Below are positions 1-4,518 of a stretch of 5,140 nt of DNA, one piece after another. Source of the DNA: an archaeon (GTDB taxonomy: Archaea > Nanobdellota > Nanobdellia > Woesearchaeales > ARS49); NCBI GenBank assembly GCA_016213425.1, contig JACRAI010000027.1, forward strand, positions 1 through 5,140. The letters are read 5' to 3'. Both the position numbers and the translations under genes were made by a program. How positions within the stretch are numbered: the stretch's first letter is position 1; each line of letters begins with the position of its first letter. Below the pieces are notes generated by a model. That model saw nothing but the letters and a program-made list of their open reading frames with translations, did no database searches and was not told the DNA's origin.

Positions 1-79
1 CATCTGTGATATCAAAATCCATATCTGCTTGTTCAAGTAATTCTTCAATGTTTGTTCCTTTGAATTTTTCAGGAAGTAA
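1..79 (-). other. Open in-frame continuation of the minus-strand gene past its TAA (partial, runs off window)
   Basis: Read on the minus strand in the same frame as the upstream gene (706→80), this stretch is open to the window edge. It encodes about 26 residues starting LLPEKFKGTNIEELLEQ and continuing with an acidic run (ADMDFDITD). The composition is protein-like and matches the preceding chain, and there is no good start codon near its beginning (the first in-frame ATG is at 22–20). The simplest reading is that it is the C-terminal part of the same protein, separated by a nonsense codon or a sequencing error at 82–80. It could instead be chance open sequence or a separate downstream gene. 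The family is not recognised. Confidence 0.45.
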
Positions 80-706
80 TTATATGCTATCTAGATAGGT
101 GTTGAATGAAAATTCTTTTCCCTGTATTAATCCAGATAATTTATAATCAACTATTTCTCTATCAGCTAAATCGTTGAAGTATGCTGAAAAATACAAAAGA
201 TCTCCTTCTCTGGAATTTAAATAATTTGTAAGCAATATTTTAATTACATTTTGAGTTTGATCTCTTTGCTCAATCAAAGCTCTTTTTACAGCGTTACCTT
301 CTTCAACAAGAAGTCTTAAACTTTTATTTTCAGTGTCTGAAGTAGTCAATAATTCATTAAGCATTCTGTTTTCTTCATTTAAATTTTCATATCTTAGCAC
401 TTCTTTATATTGTTTTTTTTCTTCAACAGCAAGAAGGCCAGGTTTTGCTTGTTCCGAAATTAATACAACCGATCCATTCAATTTAGAATCGCCGTTAACA
501 GAGTCCAACATTCTTCTAACTGCAGTTAGATCAATTTGATCGTTTGAAACTAATTCAATAGAACTATAATTTTCAGTAATTCTTGGAGCTAAAACATTTC
601 TCAAAGAAGGATAATAATTCATTTTATTTCTGGCAAGCTTTCTAAGTCTTTTACATAAAGCCTTATCTGTGCCGCCTATTAACTCTAAAATAACTTTATC
701 TACCAT
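80..706 (-). CDS. Hypothetical coiled-coil protein, 208 aa to first stop (possibly truncated)
   Basis: I do not recognise this family. The N-terminal part (residues 1–40) is basic, with a KRLRKLARNK stretch. Residues about 40–90 look like a small mixed alpha/beta region. Residues about 94–165 are rich in Glu, Lys, Leu and Asn and are predicted by eye to be a long amphipathic helix or coiled coil. No signal peptide, membrane segment or catalytic motif is visible. I chose the ATG at 706–704 rather than the longer frame starting at 886. The longer version would overlap the divergent oxidoreductase gene and would begin with a Thr/Pro/Ser-rich stretch that looks like antisense translation. In addition, a TATA-like element centred about 26 bp upstream of 706 fits a leaderless mRNA starting at this ATG. 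The stop is TAA at 82–80, after which the same frame stays open to the window edge, so the true protein may be longer. Its role is unknown. Confidence 0.6.
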   Translation of the reverse strand: MVDKVILELIGGTDKALCKRLRKLARNKMNYYPSLRNVLAPRITENYSSIELVSNDQIDLTAVRRMLDSVNGDSKLNGSVVLISEQAKPGLLAVEEKKQYKEVLRYENLNEENRMLNELLTTSDTENKSLRLLVEEGNAVKRALIEQRDQTQNVIKILLTNYLNSREGDLLYFSAYFNDLADREIVDYKLSGLIQGKEFSFNTYLDSI

Positions 707-728
707 ATTTAAAAAGAAAAACAGAGCT

Positions 729-745
729 TTTATAAATTTTTCAGC
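729..745 (-). promoter_or_regulatory. BRE/TATA promoter of the minus-strand hypothetical gene (leaderless)
   Basis: On the minus strand the sequence reads GCTGAAAAATTTATAAA, an A-rich BRE-like stretch followed by a TATA box (TTTATAAA at 729–736). The box is centred about 26 bp upstream of the ATG at 706, the usual archaeal TATA-to-start-site distance. Transcription would therefore begin at or next to the start codon. No Shine-Dalgarno sequence precedes that ATG, which agrees with a leaderless mRNA. The TATA octamer is itself palindromic, so direction is inferred from the flanking A-rich side. Confidence 0.5.
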
Positions 746-758
746 AAAACTTTTAAAA
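744..758 (+). promoter_or_regulatory. BRE/TATA promoter of the oxidoreductase gene (leaderless)
   Basis: GCAAAAC followed by TTTTAAAA (751–758) resembles an archaeal BRE plus TATA box. Its centre is about 25 bp upstream of the GTG at 780, so transcription would start at or near the start codon. There is no Shine-Dalgarno sequence before the GTG. The octamer is a weaker TATA match than the one at 729–736, which could alternatively drive this gene with a leader of about 20 nt. Confidence 0.4.
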
Positions 759-779
759 GGGCAGTAAGTATCATTATTA

Positions 780-986
780 GTGGAAAAAGTTAATGTGCTG
801 ATTGTTGGTGGAGGAGTTGTTGGGTGTGCTATAGCTAAAGAGTTATCTGCTGTGACTGAAGATGTTTTTATTGTAGAAAGAAACAAAGGAATAACACAAG
901 GAGAGAATCAATCATCTAGAAATTCGGGAGTGATTCATGCAGGAATTTATTATTCCGAAACAAGATTGTTTCGAAGTAACTGTTGA
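780..986 (+). pseudogene. N-terminal fragment of an FAD-dependent oxidoreductase (LhgO/GlpA-like)
   Basis: This frame encodes the first part of a DAO-superfamily flavoprotein. The FAD-binding Rossmann motif VLIVGGGVVGCAIAKELS sits at residues 6–23, a strand ending in an acidic residue (VFIVER) follows at about 29–34, and then comes the signature SSRNSGVIHAGIYY at about 45–58. The last element is typical of L-2-hydroxyglutarate oxidase and its relatives, which oxidise a 2-hydroxy acid to a 2-oxo acid using FAD. Homology ends just after GIYY. The frame then runs through about nine unrelated residues to a TGA at 984–986, while the rest of the protein continues in another frame. The start is the GTG at 780. 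It is the only plausible start, because an in-frame TAA lies at 765–767, and it suits a leaderless mRNA. Taken alone this is a 68-codon fragment without a substrate domain, so it should not be active. Confidence 0.75.
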
Positions 987-1629
987 AAGTGCTAATTTCT
1001 CTGAAACATTTCAAGCAAAGTATTTAATAAACTCTGCCGGTTTGTATTCAGACGAGCTGGCTAGGATGGTTAATCCGGAAAGTCCTTATGAAATAATTCC
1101 TGTTAGAGGAGAATATGCTTGTTTTTACAAGTTAAGGAAAGAATTAAGCACAGGTATGAATGTTTATCCTGTGCCTTTAGGAAATTTTGTTGAAAATGGT
1201 GAGCTGGCTGAAGTTTCTTTCAAAGAATTTCAAAGTTTACTTGAGCAGAAAAAAATTCATAAAAATCTAGGCATTCACTTAACCCCAACTCTAGAATTTT
1301 CCGAAAATCTATCTCATATAGGTGACACAGTTATTTTAGGTCCAACTTCTACGGTAAATATAACAAAAGAAGATTATTCAAATTTTTACGATGAAGACTA
1401 TTATTTAAGAAATACTAAAGAATTTTTTCCTAACTTAAAAAAAGAAGATATAAAACTACATCAGACCGGAATAAGAGCCACTCTGAAAAATAACTATGAT
1501 TTTGTAATAGAAAAAGACAAAAAATATCCTAACTGTATTAATCTTTTAGGAATAAATTCTCCAGGTTTAACTGCATCATTGGCAATTGCAAAACAAGTAG
1601 TTACAGAAACGTTTATAAATAAACCGTGA
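937..1629 (+). pseudogene. C-terminal fragment of the same FAD-dependent oxidoreductase (LhgO/GlpA-like)
   Basis: The rest of the flavoprotein lies in the +1 frame relative to the first fragment. The first residues (MQEFIIP) are only the out-of-frame reading of HAGIYY; real homology begins about position 960 (CFEVTVES). Recognisable parts are the second FAD-contacting strand YLINSAGLYSDEL (residues 29–41), PVRGEY (about 55–60), NVYPVP (74–79), the GIHLTP strand, GPTST and the C-terminal region TGIRATL…LGINSPGLTASLAIAKQVV, where the SPGLT segment normally closes over the FAD. Family members are about 400 aa. The two pieces together cover about 290, with a gap of roughly 130 residues corresponding to much of the substrate-binding part. 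A segment of about 25 residues after NVYPVP is absent from the E. coli LhgO I recall and may be a clade trait. Either this is a real deletion pseudogene or the assembly has lost sequence at the junction. Its 3' end contains the promoter of the ribosomal operon. Confidence 0.75.
1604..1620 (+). promoter_or_regulatory. BRE/TATA promoter of the S13–S4–S11–RpoD operon
   Basis: The sequence AGAAACG (BRE-like) followed by TTTATAAAT (TATA box, 1612–1620) is the best archaeal promoter match in the window. It lies within the last codons of the oxidoreductase remnant. A start site about 25–27 bp downstream of the box centre falls at about 1641–1643, giving a 5' UTR of about 72 nt for rps13. The predicted first bases coincide with the 5' strand of the stem-loop at 1642–1695. 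I see no other promoter of comparable quality before rps9. Confidence 0.6.
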
Positions 1630-1641
1630 TTCTCACTACTC

Positions 1642-1695
1642 AAGCCCGAGTCTTTAAGGCGATTATTAGGGTTTAATCGTTATTTCTCGGAGCTT
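1642..1695 (+). promoter_or_regulatory. Structured 5' leader of rps13 (candidate ribosomal-protein autoregulatory element)
   Basis: Two nested stems can be drawn by hand. The lower stem pairs AAGCCCGAG (1642–1650) with CTCGGAGCTT (1686–1695): nine base pairs with A1691 bulged. The upper stem pairs CGATTA (1660–1665) with TAATCG (1674–1679) around an 8-nt loop, TTAGGGTT, and two G·U pairs (1658·1681, 1659·1680) can extend it. An asymmetric internal loop separates the stems. The structure begins where transcription is predicted to start and ends 3 nt before the SD of rps13. It is more GC-rich than its surroundings. Bacterial S13–S4–S11 operons are controlled by S4 binding a leader at this place. 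An equivalent here is my inference, and the fold is not computed. Confidence 0.45.
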
Positions 1696-1698
1696 CAT

Positions 1699-1703
1699 GA
1701 GGT
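1699..1703 (+). promoter_or_regulatory. Shine-Dalgarno site of rps13
   Basis: GAGGT lies 10 nt before the ATG at 1714 and fits the archaeal 16S 3' end (CCUCC). It fixes the rps13 start and sits 3 nt downstream of the leader stem. A 30S subunit binding here would cover the stem's 3' strand. Confidence 0.7.
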
Positions 1704-1713
1704 AAAAAAATTA

Positions 1714-2205
1714 ATGGTTGATTTACAAAAACTAGTAAGGTTGTTGAACTCAGATCTTGATGGCAACAAAACAGTTCTTTACGAGTTAATGAAAGTTAAA
1801 GGTGTTGGTTTAATGTTCTCAAATGCCATTCTTACCATGCTTAAAATACCTAAAAAAACAAAACTAGGAGATTTATCTAAAGAACAATTATTGAAAATAG
1901 AAGATGCAATTAATCATCCTAAAAAATTAAACCTTCCTTCTTGGTTGTTCAACAGAAGAAAAGACTTTGAAACGGGGGAAGATACTCATTTATCATCAAC
2001 GCAGTTATTCATAGCAAACCAAGAAGATATCAAACAAATGAAGAAAACAAAAACTTACAAAGGAGTAAGACACATATTCGGATTACCAGTAAGAGGACAA
2101 AAAACAAGAAGTAACTTCAGAAAAAATAAAGGTAAAGGAAAATTAGGAGTATCACTTGCAGGAAAAAAGCCAACCGCACCTAAGGAAGGCAAGGAAGGCA
2201 AATAA
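1714..2205 (+). CDS. rps13: Small-subunit ribosomal protein S13 (uS13)
   Basis: This is the archaeal uS13 protein of the 30S head, where it contacts 16S rRNA, S19 and the 50S subunit (bridge B1) near the P-site tRNA. Family features in order are LVRLLNSDLDGNKT (residues 7–20), the helix-two-turn-helix KGVG (29–32), LPSWLFNRRKDF (74–85) with the archaeal/eukaryotic-type insertion around it, and the C-terminal RHIFGLPVRGQKTRSN (119–134), which contains the near-invariant GLPVRGQ-TR rRNA-binding motif. Length (163 aa) is slightly above the usual archaeal size of about 150. The excess is a basic tail ending in KEGKEGK, encoded partly by a perfect 9-bp tandem duplication (AAGGAAGGC at 2182–2190 and 2191–2199). 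The start ATG is preceded by GAGGT. It is the first gene of the operon, and its TAA is 9 nt before rps4. Confidence 0.97.
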   Translation: MVDLQKLVRLLNSDLDGNKTVLYELMKVKGVGLMFSNAILTMLKIPKKTKLGDLSKEQLLKIEDAINHPKKLNLPSWLFNRRKDFETGEDTHLSSTQLFIANQEDIKQMKKTKTYKGVRHIFGLPVRGQKTRSNFRKNKGKGKLGVSLAGKKPTAPKEGKEGK

Positions 2206-2214
2206 GGAGATTAA

Positions 2215-2808
2215 ATGGGAGATATAAAAAAAATCAAGAAAAACTATTCTCCGCCAAGACATCCTTGGGAGAAAGAAAGGATAGAAGATGAAAAAAAGAT
2301 TTTGTTAGAGTATGGTTTAAAGAATAAAACTGAAATATGGAAAATGAACAGTATCCTAAAAGATTTTACAGGTCAAGCTAAAAACTTAATCGCTTTAAAA
2401 AGTGCTCAAGGTGAAAGAGAAAAAACACAATTACTTGGCAAACTTCAAAGATTAGGCATATTAAAAGCAGGTGCAAGTCTTGATGACGTTTTATCATTAA
2501 ATTTGAAAAATATTCTTGAAAGAAGACTTCAAACATTAGTTTTTAGAAAAGGTCTTGCAAAAACAGCCAGACAAGCAAGACAGTTTATATCACATGAGCA
2601 TGTAACAATTGGTAATAAAACAATTAGCGCACCAGCGTATCTTGTTAGTGTAAATGAAGAAAATGGCATTACGTTTATTTCAACTTCAGAATTATCAAAT
2701 CCAGATCATCCAGAAAGAATAGAAAAAAAGCCAAGCAAGGAAAAAATAACTGTTAAGGAAGAAAAACCTGTAAAACAAAAAGCAGAGGTAAAGAATGTCA
2801 AAGAGTGA
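2215..2808 (+). CDS. rps4: Small-subunit ribosomal protein S4 (uS4)
   Basis: uS4 is a primary 16S-binding protein that nucleates the 30S body and lines the mRNA entry channel. The archaeal-type N-terminus (residues 1–100) contains SPPRHPWEKERIEDEKKILLEYGLKNKTEIWK in the usual order, then QLLGKLQRLGI (72–82). The S4 RNA-binding domain spans about 102–150 (ERRLQTLVFRKGLAKTARQA, then HVTIGNKTI). The protein ends in a Lys/Glu-rich tail from about residue 168 (EKKPSKEK…) that is probably disordered. At 197 aa it is within or slightly above the archaeal range. The start ATG is supported by GGAG at 2206–2209 with 5-nt spacing, so the SD abuts the rps13 stop codon. The last 14 nt overlap rps11. In bacteria S4 is the translational repressor of the matching operon, which makes it the first candidate ligand for the rps13 leader (inference). 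Confidence 0.97.
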   Translation: MGDIKKIKKNYSPPRHPWEKERIEDEKKILLEYGLKNKTEIWKMNSILKDFTGQAKNLIALKSAQGEREKTQLLGKLQRLGILKAGASLDDVLSLNLKNILERRLQTLVFRKGLAKTARQARQFISHEHVTIGNKTISAPAYLVSVNEENGITFISTSELSNPDHPERIEKKPSKEKITVKEEKPVKQKAEVKNVKE

Positions 2809-3277
2809 ATCAACACAACCTGAAGAGAGATCGTCAAGACCTCCTAGAACGTACAATAGACCTCCTAGAGCAGAACTATCTGGATCAGATGGACAAGTAT
2901 GGGCTATGTGTCACATTTATGCTTCTTATAACGATACAATAATAACAGTAACAGATATAACTGGCAGCGAAACTCTTGCTAAATGCAGTGGTGGAGTAGT
3001 AGTTAAAAGTGATAGAAATGAAAGTTCAACTACTGCAGCAATGATGGCTGCAAAAATAGTTGGCGAGCAATTAAGAGATAAAGGTGTTAGTGGAATACAT
3101 GTTAAAATAAGAGCTCCTGGAGGCCAAAATGGACCAAACACTCCAGGTCCTGGAGCGCAAGCAGTAATCCGCGCGTTATCCAGAATGGGAATAAGAGTAG
3201 GATTTATAGAAGATGTTACCCCTTTACCACATGGTGGATGCAGAAAGAAAGGAGGAAAGAGGGGGAGAAGAGTATGA
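2795..3277 (+). CDS. rps11: Small-subunit ribosomal protein S11 (uS11)
   Basis: uS11 sits on the 30S platform next to the mRNA exit channel and the E site. The core begins at about residue 33 (GQVWAMCHIYASYNDTIITV). It continues through TDITGSET (53–60) and SGGVVVKSDRNESS (65–78), then PGPGAQAVIRALSRMGIRVG (117–136) and the conserved basic end VTPLPHGGCRKKGG (141–154). At 160 aa it is longer than the usual archaeal protein of about 130. The extra part is an N-terminal extension of about 30 residues, rich in Ser, Arg and Pro. It contains two copies of RPPR encoded by an exact 12-bp direct repeat (AGACCTCCTAGA at 2837–2848 and 2858–2869). The start ATG at 2795 lies inside rps4 and has GAGGT at 2785–2789, within rps4 coding sequence, which supports it and so the extension. 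The stop TGA overlaps the rpoD start as ATGA. Confidence 0.97.
   Translation: MSKSESTQPEERSSRPPRTYNRPPRAELSGSDGQVWAMCHIYASYNDTIITVTDITGSETLAKCSGGVVVKSDRNESSTTAAMMAAKIVGEQLRDKGVSGIHVKIRAPGGQNGPNTPGPGAQAVIRALSRMGIRVGFIEDVTPLPHGGCRKKGGKRGRRV
3264..3267 (+). promoter_or_regulatory. Shine-Dalgarno site fixing the rpoD start
   Basis: GGAG inside the 3' end of rps11 lies 6 nt before the ATG at 3274. This favours 3274 over the in-frame ATG at 3238. The 3238 start would add twelve residues that are merely the out-of-frame reading of the basic S11 tail. A second purine run (GGAGG at 3251–3255) is too far upstream for 3274 and lies downstream of 3238. Confidence 0.65.
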
Positions 3278-4053
3278 TCAAACAGCTTGATAAAAATAAA
3301 ATAACTGAACGAGTAACATTGCACGTTACAGGAATAAATGAAGCTTTAGCTAATACTATAAGAAGATTAATAATAGATTCAGTTCCTACAATGGCGATAG
3401 AAGATGTAGAAATTGTTCAAAACAGTTCCGCTCTTTATGATGAAATGCTTGCATTGAGATTAGGATTAATTCCTCTAACAACAGATTTGAAAGCTTATGA
3501 TTTGCCTGAAGAAAATGACAAAACTTTTGGTTCTGAAAGAAGTGCTAAAACAAGTGTTCTTTTGAAGTTATCTGCTAAAGGTCCTTGTAATGTTTATGCA
3601 AAAGATCTTAAGAGTAAAGATCCTAAGGTGAAACCTGCACAGCCAGATCTTTTAATTGTTAAATTGCTAAAAGGGCAAGAACTAGAAGTGAGTGTAACAG
3701 CTATTTTAGGTAGAGGAAAAGAACACGTTAAGTGGAGTCCTGGATTGTGCTGGTATATTAATTATCCTAAACTGACAATTAATAATAACAGCAGTAAGTT
3801 TGAGGAGTTTAAAGAAAGATATCCTCCACAAATTTTCAAAAATGATAAAATAGACAAAGACACAATAATAGAGAATAATTTGATCGACACCGTTGAAGGA
3901 ATTTGTGATGACGTGGTAAAAGTAGAATATGAACCAGATGAGTTTTTATTTTTCATAGAACCATGGGGACAACTCTCTCCGAGAGAAATGTTCACCACCG
4001 CTTTACAACTTTTTGAAGACCAACTAAAAGAGTTGGACGAAAAGCTCAAATAA
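3274..4053 (+). CDS. rpoD: DNA-directed RNA polymerase subunit D (RpoD/Rpo3)
   Basis: This is the archaeal alpha/Rpb3-like subunit. It pairs with RpoL (Rpo11) to form the platform on which the two large RNA polymerase subunits assemble. It is not a sigma factor. The dimerisation domain is formed by residues about 1–47 (ANTIRRLIIDSVPTMAIEDV at 26–45) and about 218–259 (EPDEFLFFIEPWGQLSPREM, then a C-terminal helix). Domain 2 spans about 48–165 (ALRLGLIPLTTD at 60–71, HVKWSPGL at 151–158). A domain 3 segment (about 166–216) is present. It aligns with the ferredoxin-like domain that carries an Fe-S cluster in many archaea, but only one cysteine (211) remains there; the others are at 105 and 159. 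A cluster is therefore not expected. Length is 259 aa from the ATG at 3274, which overlaps the rps11 stop by 4 nt (ATGA) and has its own SD. The TAA at 4051–4053 directly abuts the tRNA. Confidence 0.96.
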   Translation: MIKQLDKNKITERVTLHVTGINEALANTIRRLIIDSVPTMAIEDVEIVQNSSALYDEMLALRLGLIPLTTDLKAYDLPEENDKTFGSERSAKTSVLLKLSAKGPCNVYAKDLKSKDPKVKPAQPDLLIVKLLKGQELEVSVTAILGRGKEHVKWSPGLCWYINYPKLTINNNSSKFEEFKERYPPQIFKNDKIDKDTIIENNLIDTVEGICDDVVKVEYEPDEFLFFIEPWGQLSPREMFTTALQLFEDQLKELDEKLK

Positions 4054-4139
4054 GCGGGGGTGGCAGAGCCTGGTCAAATGCGCTAGGTTGAGGGCCTAGT
4101 CCCTTATTGGGTGCGAGGGTTCGAATCCCTTCTCCCGCA
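4054..4139 (+). tRNA. tRNA-Leu, anticodon GAG
   Basis: A complete class II tRNA. The acceptor stem is GCGGGGG (4054–4060) with CTCCCGC (4132–4138), seven pairs including one G·U. The D stem is GCA/TGC (4063–4065/4079–4081), with GG at 4072–4073. The anticodon stem is CTAGG/CCTAG (4083–4087/4095–4099) with loop TTGAGGG and anticodon GAG at 4090–4092, reading CUC and CUU leucine codons. The long variable arm (4100–4114) has a CCC/GGG stem. The T arm is GAGGG–TTCGAAT–CCCTT (4115–4131). The discriminator is A4139, as expected for leucine, and CCA is not encoded. No intron is visible. It starts on the base after the rpoD stop codon and lies 19 nt before rpl18e, with no promoter of its own seen, so it is probably cut out of the operon transcript by RNase P and RNase Z. 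A leucine tRNA before rpl18e is a known archaeal arrangement. Confidence 0.97.
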
Positions 4140-4158
4140 GTAAACAACGAATAATAAA

Positions 4159-4518
4159 ATGAAAAGAACAGGACCAACAAACGAACACTTGCAAATGCTC
4201 ATCCAAGAGCTGAAAAAAGAATCAAATAGTAGTAAAGCTGACATTTGGAAGAGAGTTGCTAGTGACCTTGAAAGATCTACTAGAGATAGAAGAGTTGTAA
4301 ACTTATCAAGAATCAATCGTTACACAAAAGCAAATGAAACAATAGTTGTTCCAGGAAAAGTTTTAGGAAGCGGTGAGTTAAATCATGGAGTAACTGTTGC
4401 AGCATTATCCTTTTCAGAAAGTGCTAAAAATTTGATCGCACAAAAAGGAAAATGTTTAACAATTCAAGAGTTATTAAAAAGTAACCCGAAAGGTAAAGAT
4501 GTGAGGGTAATAGGATGA
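4159..4518 (+). CDS. rpl18e: Large-subunit ribosomal protein L18e (eL18)
   Basis: eL18 is a 50S protein found in archaea and eukaryotes and related in fold to bacterial L15. Family marks are TGPTN (residues 4–8), WKRVASDLERSTRDRRVVNL (30–49), and RINRYTKANETIVVPGKVLG (51–70) followed by SGELNHGVTVAAL. Its 119 aa is the normal archaeal length. The only reasonable start is the ATG at 4159, since the conserved TGPTN follows three residues later. No Shine-Dalgarno sequence lies in the 19 nt between the tRNA end and this ATG (GTAAACAACGAATAATAAA), unlike rps13, rps4, rps11, rpoD and rpl13 in this operon. After tRNA excision the mRNA would have a short SD-less leader. The TGA stop overlaps the rpl13 start as ATGA. 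Confidence 0.96.
   Translation: MKRTGPTNEHLQMLIQELKKESNSSKADIWKRVASDLERSTRDRRVVNLSRINRYTKANETIVVPGKVLGSGELNHGVTVAALSFSESAKNLIAQKGKCLTIQELLKSNPKGKDVRVIG

Noticed and set aside
80..82. TAA read as sense (stop-codon reassignment)
   Set aside because: TAA is the genuine terminator of rps13 (2203–2205) and rpoD (4051–4053) in the same window, and TGA ends several other genes, so recoding is not needed or supported.
707..886. 60-residue N-terminal extension of the minus-strand hypothetical gene
   Set aside because: It would run antisense through the FAD-binding region of the oxidoreductase and across both predicted promoters. Its Thr/Pro/Ser-rich composition looks like antisense translation.
1630..1713. 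Leader of rps13 as a degenerate tRNA or other known ncRNA gene
   Set aside because: The 5' and 3' ends pair, but there is no T-arm, anticodon arm or D-arm pattern, and the total paired region is only about 54 nt. A leader structure fits better.
3238..3273. Upstream in-frame ATG giving RpoD 12 extra residues
   Set aside because: The added residues are the shifted reading of the basic S11 tail. The ATG at 3274 has a proper SD at 6-nt spacing, the standard ATGA overlap, and matches the usual RpoD N-terminus.
2926..3324. Minus-strand open frame opposite rps11
   Set aside because: It is the shadow of the conserved S11 coding sequence, with a hydrophobic, Pro-rich composition and no initiation signal. 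The antisense frames at 3762–4049, 4104–4316 (through the tRNA) and 4889–5119, and the plus-strand frame at 333–539, are rejected for the same reason.
4020..4036. Hairpin CCAACT-AAAAG-AGTTGG near the end of rpoD as a terminator or processing signal
   Set aside because: It is a perfect 6-bp inverted repeat, but it lies within codons for the conserved C-terminal helix of RpoD and has no following T-run. Chance is a sufficient explanation without comparative support.
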